Assembly: GCF_001682385.1 (NCBI RefSeq)
Contig: NZ_CP016210.1
Span: 2,852,001 to 2,916,000 of the forward strand
Length of the DNA stretch: 64,000 nt
From: Azoarcus olearius
GTDB taxonomy: Bacteria > Pseudomonadota > Gammaproteobacteria > Burkholderiales > Rhodocyclaceae
Direction: 5' to 3'
Each line of letters begins with the position of its first letter. Position 1 is the stretch's first letter. Position numbers and translations under genes: made by a program. Below the pieces are notes generated by a model. It saw nothing but the letters and a program-made list of their open reading frames with translations, was not told where the DNA came from and did not search any database. Positions 43,626 through 53,994 of the stretch are shown in pieces.

Positions 43626-44330
43626 TCAGCCGGCGGCACGCACGAGCCAGTCGCGCAGCAAGGTGCCCGCGGCGGTGGCGCAGGCCGCGCCGTAGCGTTC
43701 GGTGTCGGCCCGCAGCGCGGCCAGCGAAACCCGGGCGTGGGCAAGTTCGCAGGCGTGGCCGATCAGCCAGCGCTCGATGCCGGCAGGGTCGGCCTCGGGA
43801 TGGAACTGCAAGGCCAGCACTGCCTCGCCAAGCTGGAAGGCCTGGTGCGGCGTGAGCGGCGTGGAGGCCAGCAGCGTGGCACCTTCGGGCAGATCGAAGG
43901 TGTCGCCGTGCCAGTGCAGCACCGCCACGCCGGGTGCGCCGAGTGGAGCCAGCACCGAGTCGCGCCCCGCCGCGCTCAGCGTCAGCGCGCTCCAGCCGAT
44001 CTCCTTGGCCGGACCGGGATACACCCGCGCGCCGGCAGCGGCGGCGATCAGCTGGGCGCCGAGGCAGATGCCGAGCAGCGGCTTGCCGCTTGCCAGCCGG
44101 GCGCGGGCGAGTTCGATCTCGTCGGCGACGAAGGGATAGGCCTCGGTCTCATAGACCCCGATCGGGCCGCCGAGGATGACCAGCAGGTCGGCTTCAGCGG
44201 CTTCGGCCGCGCCGATGCGGTCGATGCCCGCCTGGCGATAGTCGATGTGGTAGCCGGCCTGATGCAGGACCGGTTCGAACACGCCGAGGTCTTCGAAGGC
44301 GACGTGGCGCAACGCGATGCATTTCTTCAT
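43626..44330 (-). CDS. Class I glutamine amidotransferase-like protein
   Basis: A 234-residue stand-alone GATase1 domain. The triad is C89 (GICLGAQLI), H177 and E179 (LQFHPEAD), with an oxyanion-loop ILGGPIGVYE. Such proteins are annotated as GMP-synthase-like but lack the synthetase half; some are gamma-glutamyl hydrolases of polyamine or catechol adducts. Convergent with the MBL gene, 2 bases between stops, so no functional link is implied. Confidence 0.8.
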   Translation of the reverse strand: MKKCIALRHVAFEDLGVFEPVLHQAGYHIDYRQAGIDRIGAAEAAEADLLVILGGPIGVYETEAYPFVADEIELARARLASGKPLLGICLGAQLIAAAAGARVYPGPAKEIGWSALTLSAAGRDSVLAPLGAPGVAVLHWHGDTFDLPEGATLLASTPLTPHQAFQLGEAVLALQFHPEADPAGIERWLIGHACELAHARVSLAALRADTERYGAACATAAGTLLRDWLVRAAG

Positions 44331-44509
44331 GACGCGATTCTCCGCAAGCGAGGGAAGTGCGATGCCGGCGGCAAGTGCACCGCGGGTTGGATTGCCCGCG
44401 CGCCGGCGCTGTCCCGATCATGCCACCAGACTTGCCGGCGGGGCATTGACCGCGCGTCGACTTGTCGCCGAAACTGCCTCATCCCCCCCGTTTTACGCAG
44501 GATGTCCGC

Positions 44510-44932
44510 ATGTCCACCGCCACCGATGACGCCCCGCCTTCGCCCCGCGAACTCGACCCGCTGATCGACGAACTGCGCGCGAGCATCGCCCATCATCTCG
44601 CCACCGGCAGCGCGCGCTCCGCTGACAACGGCCGCCGCGCGCTGGCACGCCTGGGCGCGCTGCTCGACAACGCCGGCCGCACCGCGGCCTGCGGCGGCGG
44701 CAACATCGAGCACCAGCCGGCGCTCGCCGACCTGCTCGGCCTGCTGTCGCGTCAGGCGATCGCGCCCTCCCACAGCGACGCCCGCCAGATCGCGCGCAGC
44801 CTGGAGGCGCTGAGCCACAGCGCGGACACCGGCATGGGTGCGGCGCTACGCAGCAGCATCGTCCGGCTCGCCGAGGAATGGCGCCTGCGCGAACGCCGCG
44901 CGGGCGACCTGGAAACCGGGCTGCGGGAGTAA
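44510..44932 (+). CDS. Hypothetical protein upstream of the flagellinolysin gene
   Basis: A 140-residue hydrophilic, largely helical protein starting MSTATDDAPPSPRELDPLIDEL. Leu/Ala/Arg heptads and the stretch NGRRALARLGALLDNAGRTA suggest helical bundles. There is no signal peptide or membrane segment. The ATG at 44510 was chosen over an upstream in-frame start because the extra residues are Pro-rich and unlike the rest; the Shine-Dalgarno match AGGAT is only fair. It is on the same strand as the flagellinolysin but ends 136 bases before it, and that gene has its own promoter. No family recognised. Confidence 0.55.
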   Translation: MSTATDDAPPSPRELDPLIDELRASIAHHLATGSARSADNGRRALARLGALLDNAGRTAACGGGNIEHQPALADLLGLLSRQAIAPSHSDARQIARSLEALSHSADTGMGAALRSSIVRLAEEWRLRERRAGDLETGLRE

Positions 44933-44999
44933 CCCGCGCAGCACACGCGCCAGCGCGTGGGCGGGCACCGGGCGGCCCGCGGAGTTGTAACCGAAGTGC

Positions 45000-45026
45000 T
45001 AAATATTCGCCGAGGGCGGCCGATAT
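45000..45026 (+). promoter_or_regulatory. Sigma-28 (FliA) promoter of the flagellinolysin gene
   Basis: TAAA (45000-45003), 15 bases, GCCGATAT (45019-45026) matches 11 of 12 positions of the FliA consensus TAAA-N15-GCCGATAA. Transcription should start near 45033, giving a leader of about 36 bases. The gene is therefore a late flagellar-class gene despite having no flagellar neighbours. Confidence 0.85.
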
Positions 45027-45068
45027 GAGGCTCGACGCAATCATGCGAGCCGAGTTTCCCCGCCTTCG

Positions 45069-46751
45069 ATGCGAATCCAGACCAACACCGCCACGTTGTT
45101 CTCGCAGCGCCAGTTGACCCAGTCCTCGCAAGGGCTGGCGACCAGCCTGCAGCGGCTGTCGTCCGGCCTGCGCATCAATTCCGCCAAGGATGACGCCGCG
45201 GGGCTGGCGATCAGCGAGCGCATGACCGCGCAGATCAAGGGTCTGAACCAGGCGCGGCGCAACGCCAACGACAGCATCTCGCTGCTGATGACCGCCGAAG
45301 GCGCGATGGGCAGCGTGTCGGACGCGCTGCAGCGAGTGCGCGAACTCGCCGTGCAGGCGGCCAACGCCACCAACTCCGCCAGCGACAAGGCGGCGCTGCA
45401 GCAGGAGGTCAACCAGCTGCTGCAGGGCGTGGACCAGATCGGCACCCATACCCAATTCAACGGCCAGAAGCTGTTCTCGCAGGGCCGCAGCTCCATCGGC
45501 GGCGACCCCGACAAGCGTGCGGTGCTCGACAGCCTGCAGGACTGGGCCGGCGCCGCGACCGAACGCATCCGCGACTTCTACGGCCTGCAGGGCGACGGCG
45601 CCGACATGGACGTGAACCTGTACGAGGATGCCGCCGGCGGCGTGCTCGCCTCGGTGAGCTACGTGGGCGTGGATGGCCAGGGCCGCTCGCTCAACCTCAC
45701 GCTCAACATCGACATGGCGGATTTCGTGCCGGCCAATCCGCCCAACGGCGGCTCGGCGCCGATGTACAACGACCGCATCATCACGCACGAGATGGTGCAC
45801 GCGGTGATGGGCCGCACGATGAACTTCAGCTCGCTGCCGAGCTGGTTCAAGGAAGGCGCGGCGGAATACATCCACGGCGCGGACGAACGCGTGGCCGGCG
45901 ACCTGCTCGGCGGCGGCACCTACGCCGCCAACCTGACTGCGGTGTCGGGCGCCTTCGCCGCGGACGACGTCTCCGGTTCGCCCGGCTATTCCGCCGGCTA
46001 CCTGGCGATGCGTTTCATGGACCGCGGCATGGGCGTGAAGGCGGTGATGGCGCGGCTCGCGGCCGGCGACACGCTGGACCAGGCGATCAACAGCGCCAGC
46101 GGCGGCACCTATGCCAACGAAGCCGCCTTCAAGGCGGCGGTGAATTCCGCCTTCGCCAGCATCGACACCACCAGCCAGGCCAGTGTCAGCGCCTCGCTCA
46201 AGTCCGCCTTCGGCGTCGATCTGTCGAACAGCGATACCGGCGCAATCGGCGGTGCAGACGCCAATGGCGGCAACACCTACACCGCGGCCAGCATCGTCGC
46301 CGACAGCGGCAGCTTCTTCGGCTTCAACCTGAAAATGCCGGAAATCGGCGGCGGTGCCGGCCAGAACGAGTTCATCTTCCAGGTGGGTGCCAAGGGCGGC
46401 GAGGACATCACCGCGATGATCGGAGCGATGAACATCGGCGCGCTCGGTCTCGCCGGCACCGACCTCACCACCAGCCCGCAGAGCGCGATCCGCGCGGTGG
46501 ACCGCGCACTCGACTATGTGAACCGGCAGCGCGCGCGCGTCGGCGCACTGCAGTCGCGCATGGAATCCACCATCTCGCGGCTCGAAAACGCGGCCGAGAA
46601 CGCCAGCGCCTCGCGCTCGCGCATCCGCGACACCGACTTCGCCGCCGAAACCGCCAACCTCACCCGGCAGACCATCCTGCAGAACGCGGGCATTGCGATG
46701 ACCACCCAGGCCAACGCCATCCCGCAGCTCGCGCTGCAACTGCTCGGCTAA
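45069..46751 (+). CDS. Flagellinolysin: flagellin with an embedded zinc metallopeptidase domain
   Basis: A 560-residue flagellin. Residues 1-140 are the conserved N-terminal D0/D1 region ([27 protein letters not shown]). About 460-560 are the C-terminal D0/D1 ([27 protein letters not shown], then QLALQLLG). The variable region between is replaced by a peptidase domain with H240-EMV-H244 and, 18 residues on, WFKE262GAAEY. This is the HExxH...E gluzincin pattern; [12 protein letters not shown] parallels the WYEEGTAEFFAG of clostridial collagenase. All zinc ligands and the catalytic Glu241 are present. When polymerised it would display protease on the filament surface. Such flagellinolysins are known from clostridia and scattered proteobacteria. 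The ribosome-binding site is weak. Confidence 0.9.
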   Translation: MRIQTNTATLFSQRQLTQSSQGLATSLQRLSSGLRINSAKDDAAGLAISERMTAQIKGLNQARRNANDSISLLMTAEGAMGSVSDALQRVRELAVQAANATNSASDKAALQQEVNQLLQGVDQIGTHTQFNGQKLFSQGRSSIGGDPDKRAVLDSLQDWAGAATERIRDFYGLQGDGADMDVNLYEDAAGGVLASVSYVGVDGQGRSLNLTLNIDMADFVPANPPNGGSAPMYNDRIITHEMVHAVMGRTMNFSSLPSWFKEGAAEYIHGADERVAGDLLGGGTYAANLTAVSGAFAADDVSGSPGYSAGYLAMRFMDRGMGVKAVMARLAAGDTLDQAINSASGGTYANEAAFKAAVNSAFASIDTTSQASVSASLKSAFGVDLSNSDTGAIGGADANGGNTYTAASIVADSGSFFGFNLKMPEIGGGAGQNEFIFQVGAKGGEDITAMIGAMNIGALGLAGTDLTTSPQSAIRAVDRALDYVNRQRARVGALQSRMESTISRLENAAENASASRSRIRDTDFAAETANLTRQTILQNAGIAMTTQANAIPQLALQLLG

Positions 46752-47701
46752 CCCGCCGCTATCGGCGCGCCTGCCCGCAGCACGCCCACCACCACGCTGA
46801 GGGTGACGAAGGAGGCAACCGTGGTCACCACCAGCGCCGCCGAGCACATCCCATCCTGGCCGTACTTCTGGCCGATGATCGGATAGACCGTCGCCATCGG
46901 CGCGCTGGCGAACAGCACCCCGGCCATCTGCAGCACCGGATCGACCGGCGGCAGCAGCCAGAACATTGTCAGCACCGCCAGCGGATGCAGTACCAGCTTG
47001 CCGGCGGCGATCAGGCCGAGGTCGGCCACCATGCCGCCCACCTTCTGGCCGACCAGCGCGCCGCCGATCACGAACAGGGCCACCGGCGCCGACGCCAGCG
47101 CCAGCATGTCGATCGCCTTCGCCAGCATCAGCGGCGGGCGCAGCCCGAGGAGGGAGGCACCGAAGCCGGCGAGGATGGCGAGCACGATCGGGTTCTTCAG
47201 CAGCCGCGCGAAGGTCTGCGCCACCACCCGGCCGAGCTTGGCACCGTTGTCGCCGCTGCTTTCCGCCAGCGCGATCACCAGTGGCAGCAGGATCAGGTTC
47301 TCGACGATCAGCGCCAGCGCAAGCCCCACCGCCGCCACCTGGCCGAAAAGCTGCAGCGCCACCGGAAAGCCGATGAAGGCGCTGTTGGACATCGCCATTC
47401 CCATGCCGACGATGGCGGCCTTGGGCATGGGCTGGCGGCGCAGCACCCGCATCACCATCACGCCAACGCCGAAGGCGGCGAGCGATCCGATGGCGTAGGC
47501 GGCGAGATGGGTCGGGTTCATCACCTCGCCGAAGCTGCGCTGCGACAGCGCCTTGAACAGCACCGCCGGCAGCGCGATGTTGATGACGAAGGCGCCGAGC
47601 GCGCGCGTATCCGCCTTGGCGAACAGCCCGCTGCGCACCGCGGCAAAGCCGATTGCGATGACGATGAAGATCGGCCCGGTGATGGCCAGGATGTCGAGCA
47701 C
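46748..47701 (-). CDS. AEC-family (auxin efflux carrier) transporter
   Basis: A 317-residue membrane transporter with ten hydrophobic segments in two halves. Typical signatures are [18 protein letters not shown] and [19 protein letters not shown], and near the end [22 protein letters not shown] members move malonate, malate or other small acids. A GTG at 47701 with GAGGAG 5 bases upstream is the best start. The frame overlaps the flagellinolysin stop by 4 bases, tail to tail. It follows the aldo/keto reductase gene on the same strand. Confidence 0.85.
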   Translation of the reverse strand: MLDILAITGPIFIVIAIGFAAVRSGLFAKADTRALGAFVINIALPAVLFKALSQRSFGEVMNPTHLAAYAIGSLAAFGVGVMVMRVLRRQPMPKAAIVGMGMAMSNSAFIGFPVALQLFGQVAAVGLALALIVENLILLPLVIALAESSGDNGAKLGRVVAQTFARLLKNPIVLAILAGFGASLLGLRPPLMLAKAIDMLALASAPVALFVIGGALVGQKVGGMVADLGLIAAGKLVLHPLAVLTMFWLLPPVDPVLQMAGVLFASAPMATVYPIIGQKYGQDGMCSAALVVTTVASFVTLSVVVGVLRAGAPIAAG

Positions 47702-47801
47702 GACACGCTCCTCGAAAAACAGGCCGCGCCCCGCCCGAAGGCGCGGCGCGGCCCGGAAGCGGCGGCCTGCGCAGTGCGCAGCGCCGCCGCGCGGAAGGAA
47801 A

Positions 47802-48797
47802 TCAGAATTCCTCGGTGTCGATCTCGGTCTGCGTCGCAGCGTTGTAGCGCGGGCCGGCAACGGTGGCCTGGTTGATCAGCGCCTCCACCTGCTCGATCAG
47901 CCCGGCGCTCAGGCGGACTTCGGCGGCGGCGAGGTTCTCTTCCAGGTGGGCGATGCGGGTGGTACCCGGGATCGGCAGGATGTGCCCGCCCTTGGCCAGC
48001 AGCCATGCCAGCGCGAGCTGCGCCGGTGTGCAGCCGGCTTCCGCCGCCAGCGCCTTGTAGCCCTCGAGCAGGCGCAGGTTGGCGATGAAGTTGTCGCCCT
48101 GGAAGCGCGGCATCGCGCGGCGGATGTCCTTGGCGTCGAACGCGGCGACGTCGGCCGGCGACGACAGCGCCGCGGCCAGGAAGCCGCGCCCCACCGGGCT
48201 GAAGGCAACGAAGCTCACCCCCAGTTCGCGGCAGGCATCGAGCGCCGCGATCTCGGCGTTACGGGTCCACAGCGAATATTCGGTCTGCAGCGCGGCAATC
48301 GGGTGCACCGCGTGGGCGCGGCGCAGGGTGTCGGCGGACACTTCCGAGAGGCCGATCGCGCGGATCTTGCCTTCGCGCACCAGGTCGGCGAGCGCGCCCA
48401 CGCTGTCCTCCACCGGCACCTGCTTGTCCCAGCGGTGCAGATAGTAGAGGTCGATGACGTCGGTGTGCAGGCGGGCGAGCGCCTCTTCGCAGGTGCGCTT
48501 GAGGGTTTCGGGGCGGCCGTCGATGACGCGCTTGCCATCCACGCCAGTCATGCCGCACTTGCTCGCCAGCGTGAAGCGCGAGCGATACGGGGAGAGCACG
48601 CGGCCGACGAGGGTTTCGTTGGCGCCGAAGCCGTACAGCGCGGCGGTATCGAAATGGGTGACGCCAAGATCGAGCGCCCGCAGCAACACCGCCTCCGCCT
48701 GCTCGGGTGACGGCGGGACGCCATAGGCGTGCGAGAGATTCATGCAGCCCAGGCCGATGGCGCCGACCTGGAAGGGGCCGAGAGTGCGGTGGTGCAT
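47802..48797 (-). CDS. Aldo/keto reductase
   Basis: A 331-residue NADPH-dependent aldo/keto reductase with a TIM barrel. Catalytic residues are D and Y in FDTAALYGFGANE (near 52-57), K in LASKCG and H in YYLHRWD (near 125). LPIPGTTRIAHLEENLAA is the NADPH-phosphate-binding loop. It belongs to the YajO/Tas-like AKR12-13 type that reduces sugar or aromatic aldehydes. AGGAG lies 5 bases before the ATG at 48797. Confidence 0.88.
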   Translation of the reverse strand: MHHRTLGPFQVGAIGLGCMNLSHAYGVPPSPEQAEAVLLRALDLGVTHFDTAALYGFGANETLVGRVLSPYRSRFTLASKCGMTGVDGKRVIDGRPETLKRTCEEALARLHTDVIDLYYLHRWDKQVPVEDSVGALADLVREGKIRAIGLSEVSADTLRRAHAVHPIAALQTEYSLWTRNAEIAALDACRELGVSFVAFSPVGRGFLAAALSSPADVAAFDAKDIRRAMPRFQGDNFIANLRLLEGYKALAAEAGCTPAQLALAWLLAKGGHILPIPGTTRIAHLEENLAAAEVRLSAGLIEQVEALINQATVAGPRYNAATQTEIDTEEF

Positions 48798-48909
48798 GGG
48801 GGCTCCTGTTATGGACATTCGAACAACAATCAATGTGCCGCAGAGGCTATCGCTGCTGAGCCTTGGCCCCCGCATGCAATCCACATTACAACCACGTCAG
48901 TTAGAAGGT

Positions 48910-49134
48910 CCCTTCCCCTTCAAGGGGAAGGATAGGATGGGGATGGGGTTGGGTTGAGCGCCAAACTGCCTTTAGTGTCGCGCTAACCCCATCCCCACCC
49001 CAGCCCTCCCCTTGAAGGGGAGGGAGCAGGTCCGGCCAGCCCGGGAGCCGGTGCCAAGAGCCACCGTCCGTTCGGTCGACGGCACGAAGTGCTTGCCGAA
49101 ACCCCTGCCGCACCCCGTGAAGGGCCAGAAGCAA
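48910..49134. repeat. Composite palindromic intergenic repeat, copy C
   Basis: It starts with CCCTTCCCCTTCAAGGGGAAGG and the arm GGATGGGGATGGGGTT, with the matching AACCCCATCCCCACCCC 35 bases on. Then come the CCCTCCCCTTGAAGGGGAGGG palindrome and the tail module GCCAGCCCGGGAGCC ... GTGCTTGCCGAAACCCCTGCC. It lies between the aldo/keto reductase start and the terminator of the lig operon. Confidence 0.82.
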
Positions 49135-49160
49135 CGACTCCAGCCCGCGACCCTTCCCAC

Positions 49161-49209
49161 AAAAAAGGAAAGACGACGCCGCCCCGAGAGGAGGGAGGGC
49201 GGCGTCGTC
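49161..49209 (-). terminator. Strong rho-independent terminator of the protocatechuate operon
   Basis: On the minus strand GACGACGCCGCCC (49209-49197) and GGGCGGCGTCGTC (49184-49172) form a perfect 13-base stem with a 12-base loop. UUUCCUUUUUU follows. It lies 10 bases after the ligC stop. Confidence 0.9.
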
Positions 49210-49218
49210 CGCAGCGGC

Positions 49219-50178
49219 TCAACCCGCGTTGAGCTGCTGTTCCAGATCGTGCAGCACCTTGTAGCAGGCGAACACCGAGGCCACGCTGGAGTTCGGCTCG
49301 CGGCCTTCGCGGATGGCGGCGAAGAATTCGCGGTCCTGCAGTTCGATGCCGTTCATCGAGACGTCGACCTTGCTGACGTCGATCTTCTCTTCCTTGCCGT
49401 TCACCAGATCGTCGTAGCGCGCGATGTAGGTGCCGGTGTCGCCGATGTAGCGGAAGAAGGTGCCGAGGGGGCCGTCGTTGTTGAAGGACAGGCTCAGCGT
49501 GCAGATCGCGCCGTTGGCGGCCTTCAGCTGGATGCTCATGTCCATCGCGATGCCCAGGGTCGGATGGATGGGGCCCTGGATGGCGTTGGCCTTCACGATC
49601 GGGCTGCCGGCCTGGTAGGCGAACAGGTCCACGGTGTGGGCGGCGTGGTGCCACAGCAGGTGGTCGGTCCAGCTGCGCGGCTGGCCGAGCGCGTTCATGT
49701 TGGTGCGGCGGAAGAAGTAGGTCTGCACGTCCATCTGCTGGACGTTGAACTCGCCGGCTTCGATCTTCTTGTGCACCCACTGGTGGCTGGGGTTGAAGCG
49801 GCGGGTGTGGCCGACCATCGCCACCAGCCCGGTTTCCTTCTGCAGGCGGGCGACTTCCTCGCCGTCGGAGAGCTTGTCGCACAGCGGGATTTCGACCTGC
49901 ACGTGCTTGCCGGCCTTCATGCACTGGATGGCCTGGGCAGCGTGCATCTGGGTCGGGGTGCACAGGATCACCGCGTCGACTTCCGGCAGCGCGAGGCTGT
50001 CGGCGAGGTCGGTGGTGACGTGGCCGATGCCGTACTTGTCGGCCACTTCCTTCGTCTTTTCCAGGTCGCGGCTGATCAGCGACACCACTTCCACGCCGTC
50101 GATGTTCTTGATGCCGTCCAGGTGCTTGATGCCGAAAGCGCCGGCGCCGGCCAGCGCAACCTTGATCGTCTTGCTCAT
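49219..50178 (-). CDS. ligC: 4-carboxy-2-hydroxymuconate-6-semialdehyde dehydrogenase, LigC
   Basis: A 319-residue Gfo/Idh/MocA-family dehydrogenase that oxidises the cyclised ring-cleavage product to 2-pyrone-4,6-dicarboxylate with NAD(P). The nucleotide site is VALAGAGAFGIKHLDGI (8-24). VILCTPTQMHAAQAIQCMKAGKHVQVEIPL and GHTRRFNPSHQWVHKKI match LigC closely. Last gene of the lig operon, 96 bases after ligB and just before the terminator. Confidence 0.9.
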   Translation of the reverse strand: MSKTIKVALAGAGAFGIKHLDGIKNIDGVEVVSLISRDLEKTKEVADKYGIGHVTTDLADSLALPEVDAVILCTPTQMHAAQAIQCMKAGKHVQVEIPLCDKLSDGEEVARLQKETGLVAMVGHTRRFNPSHQWVHKKIEAGEFNVQQMDVQTYFFRRTNMNALGQPRSWTDHLLWHHAAHTVDLFAYQAGSPIVKANAIQGPIHPTLGIAMDMSIQLKAANGAICTLSLSFNNDGPLGTFFRYIGDTGTYIARYDDLVNGKEEKIDVSKVDVSMNGIELQDREFFAAIREGREPNSSVASVFACYKVLHDLEQQLNAG

Positions 50179-50274
50179 TGAATACCCCCGTTTGTCATGT
50201 GTGCGAAGCAGCCCCTGTTGCGGGGCATCGCCTGCGCCGGAGCGACCTCGTCGATTCCGGCCAGGCCGGAACGC

Positions 50275-51648
<1,374 letters not shown>

Positions 51649-51678
51649 CTAAATCGCGGCGGGCGGCTAGGTGTCTTT

Positions 51679-51885
51679 CCCCTCCCCCTTCAAGGGGGAG
51701 GCTGGGAGGGGGATGGGGTATCGTTCAGCGCCACCACACAACCCCATCCCCACCCCAACCCTCCCCTTGAAGGGGAGGGAGCAAATCAGGCCAACCCGGT
51801 AGCCCTCGCTTCGCTCCGTCGTTCGACAGGCGGCAAGCAGTGCTTGCCGAAACCCCTGTCTCACCCCTCGAAGGGGACGGAGCAA
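51679..51885. repeat. Composite palindromic intergenic repeat, copy D
   Basis: It has the same order as copy C: CCCTCCCCCTTCAAGGGGGAGG, the GGGGGATGGGGT arm, the AACCCCATCCCCACCCCAACC partner, CCCTCCCCTTGAAGGGGAGGG, and the tail GCCAACCCGGTAGCC ... GCAGTGCTTGCCGAAACCCCTGTC ... CCTCGAAGGGGACGGAGCAA. It lies between ligI and ligA within the operon. Confidence 0.82.
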
Positions 51886-51965
51886 CTCCACTCAACTCTC
51901 GGCCTCTGCTTCTCTGTACTTCCAGCCCATCAAACGCCCGGCGTGGCACTCAGAGCCGTGACGGT

Positions 51966-52046
51966 GGGGGTGTTCCTGGAGCCGGCGAGGACTGTCCGAG
52001 CGAGCGCAGTGAGCGAGTTCCGCAGCCGGACGGAAGGAACACCCCC
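51966..52046. repeat. Long stem-loop, REP-like
   Basis: GGGGGTGTTCCT (51966-51977) and AGGAACACCCCC (52035-52046) are a perfect 12-base inverted repeat. The 57-base loop has internal symmetry (CGAGCGAGCGCAGTGAGCGAG, GCCGGCG/CGCAGCCGG). With copy D it fills the ligI-ligA gap, about 55 bases after the ligI stop. Confidence 0.65.
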
Positions 52047-52101
52047 GGCGGCGCGGCTCGCCCCCGAGCCGATCAAGCGCCCCAACAGCCAGACAACAAA
52101 C

Positions 52102-53016
52102 TCAAACCTCTTCCGGCCAATACAGCCGCATCGGGTTATGCACCAGCAGCTTCTGCTGCAGTTCCGCCGTGACAGCGATATGCGGAATGAAGTCCACCAG
52201 CAGGCCGTCGTCCGGCATGTGGTCCTTCAGGTTCGGATGCGGCCAGTCGGTGCCCCACAGCACGCGATCGGGGAATTCCTCGACGATGCGCTTTGCGAAC
52301 GGCACCACGTCGCGATAGGCGGCCTGCTCACCGTTGAGCGCCTTCGGGCCGGTCACCGACAGGCGTTCCGGGCAGCTCACCTTGGACCAGACGTTGGGAT
52401 TGTCCCGCATGAACTTCACGAACAGCTCGAACTCCGGGCCATCCACCGGCTTGGACACATCCGGGCGGCCCATGTGGTCAACCACCACCGTGGTCGGCAG
52501 CGCGGTGAAGAAATCCCACAGCTCGGGCAGATCCACCGCCTCGAAATAGATCACCACATGCCAGCCCAGCGGCGCGATGCGGTTGGCGATTTCCAGCAGC
52601 TCGTCCTTGGGGGTGAAATCCACCAAGCGCTTGACGAAGTTGAAACGCACGCCGCGCACGCCGGCGGCGTGCAGGTCCTGCAGTTCCTGGTCGGTGATCG
52701 TGCGGCGCACCGTCGCCACCCCGCGCGCCTTGCCACCCGAAGCCTTGCAGGCATCGACCATCGCCCGGTTGTCGGCGCCGTGGCAGGTGGCCTGCACGAT
52801 CACGTTGCGGGCGAAGCCGAGGTGGTCGCGCAGCGCGAAGAGTTGCACCTTGCTCGCATCGCACGGGGTGTACTTGCGCTCCGGCGCGTACGGAAACTCC
52901 GCACCCGGGCCGAACACGTGGCAGTGCGCATCGACCGCGCCGGCCGGCAGCTTGAAGCGGGGCCTGGAGGGGCCGGCGTACCAGTCGAGCCAGCCGGGCG
53001 TCTTCTCAAATTCCAT
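52102..53016 (-). CDS. ligI: 2-pyrone-4,6-dicarboxylate hydrolase, LigI
   Basis: A 304-residue amidohydrolase-superfamily lactonase opening the pyrone ring to 4-oxalomesaconate. H31 and H33 (VDAHCHVFGPG), histidine in VVVDHMGRPD (about 180) and Asp in LWGTDWPHPN (about 248) are the LigI active-site residues. LigI is one of the few metal-free members. The ATG at 53016 has an AAGGAC site; the longer frame reads into the upstream gene's tail. Confidence 0.92.
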   Translation of the reverse strand: MEFEKTPGWLDWYAGPSRPRFKLPAGAVDAHCHVFGPGAEFPYAPERKYTPCDASKVQLFALRDHLGFARNVIVQATCHGADNRAMVDACKASGGKARGVATVRRTITDQELQDLHAAGVRGVRFNFVKRLVDFTPKDELLEIANRIAPLGWHVVIYFEAVDLPELWDFFTALPTTVVVDHMGRPDVSKPVDGPEFELFVKFMRDNPNVWSKVSCPERLSVTGPKALNGEQAAYRDVVPFAKRIVEEFPDRVLWGTDWPHPNLKDHMPDDGLLVDFIPHIAVTAELQQKLLVHNPMRLYWPEEV

Positions 53017-53056
53017 GTCTTTGTCCTTGCAGGTGTGAATGTCGCGGCCCGTGGGC

Positions 53057-53992
53057 TCACGCCTTGTTATTCGATTCGACGCCGGCCAGGATGCGGTCGG
53101 CCTCGGTACGCCAGTCGGCGCTGCGGGCAAAGCCCTTGCTGCCACGCGCGCCGAACACGCCGGCGTCGGCGAGGTCCGCCACCCAGGCCTGGCGCTCGGC
53201 GGTGCCGGTGGCGGACCACGGCGTGAGGCCGGCCTCGCGCACCGTCTGCGCCACTTCGCGCACTTCCTCGGCGCGGCGGCGGCCGTGCTCGATCACGCGC
53301 TGGAAGAAGTAGCTGGCCTGCTTTTCCCAGTCGATGCCGGGAAAGGTCTCCTGCAGCGAGGCCACCACCGCGTCCTCCACGCCATAGGCGCGCGCCGCGG
53401 TGAAACTCTCGATCACCATCGCTTCCAGACCCTTGATCATCACGCTGCGGCACATCTTGGTGGCCGAGGCCACGCCCAGCCGGTCCGACGCCACGCGGGC
53501 GGAAAAGCCTAGTTCGCTCAACGCCGGCGCCAGCGCGACCGCGCTCGGGCCGCCGAGCAGCAGCGGCACGCGGATGCGGTACGGCGGCACCGAGGTCATC
53601 ACCGCGCCTTCGACGTAATGCCCCCCTGCCCCGTCGATCAACCCGGCGGCGCGAATCTTGGCGCCCGGCGAGGCCGAGTTGAAATCGAGGAAGAAGCTGC
53701 CCTGGCGCATCGCCGGCGCGCACGCCGCGGCCACCGGCACCGCCTGGCTGGCAGTCACGGCGGAAACGATCAGGTCCGCCTCGGCGGCCAGTTCGGCATG
53801 CGACCCAGCCAGCGCCACACCCTGCTTTGCAGCGTGCTCGCGCAGCGGCGCAGCCTGCGGGCCGTCCAGCTTGAGATCGTAGGCGAGCACCCGCAGCCCC
53901 TGATCGCGCAGATCCTCCGCGAGGATGCGGCCGACCTCGCCGTAACCGACGAGGCCGGTGCGCCACAGCATGGGATTGGCGGGCGCGGCCAT
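53057..53992 (-). CDS. NAD(P)-binding oxidoreductase with DUF1932 domain
   Basis: A 311-residue protein of the 6-phosphogluconate/3-hydroxyisobutyrate dehydrogenase fold. The Rossmann site is TGLVGYGEVGRILAEDLRDQG (12-32), with SAVTASQAVPVA. The C-terminal part (ASATKMCRSVMIKGLEAMVIESFTAARAYGVE) is the DUF1932 (phosphogluconate dehydrogenase C-like) domain. It sits between ligK (stop 2 bases before) and ligI in the operon. No step of the known pathway needs it. A side reaction on oxalocitramalate or a related hydroxy acid is possible. Unknown substrate. Confidence 0.82.
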   Translation of the reverse strand: MAAPANPMLWRTGLVGYGEVGRILAEDLRDQGLRVLAYDLKLDGPQAAPLREHAAKQGVALAGSHAELAAEADLIVSAVTASQAVPVAAACAPAMRQGSFFLDFNSASPGAKIRAAGLIDGAGGHYVEGAVMTSVPPYRIRVPLLLGGPSAVALAPALSELGFSARVASDRLGVASATKMCRSVMIKGLEAMVIESFTAARAYGVEDAVVASLQETFPGIDWEKQASYFFQRVIEHGRRRAEEVREVAQTVREAGLTPWSATGTAERQAWVADLADAGVFGARGSKGFARSADWRTEADRILAGVESNNKA

Positions 53993-53994
53993 GA

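Noticed and set aside
44493-46847. A 784-codon minus-strand frame across the flagellin gene
   Set aside because: It is a complete shadow of the flagellinolysin gene, rich in His, Val and Arg, with no domain.
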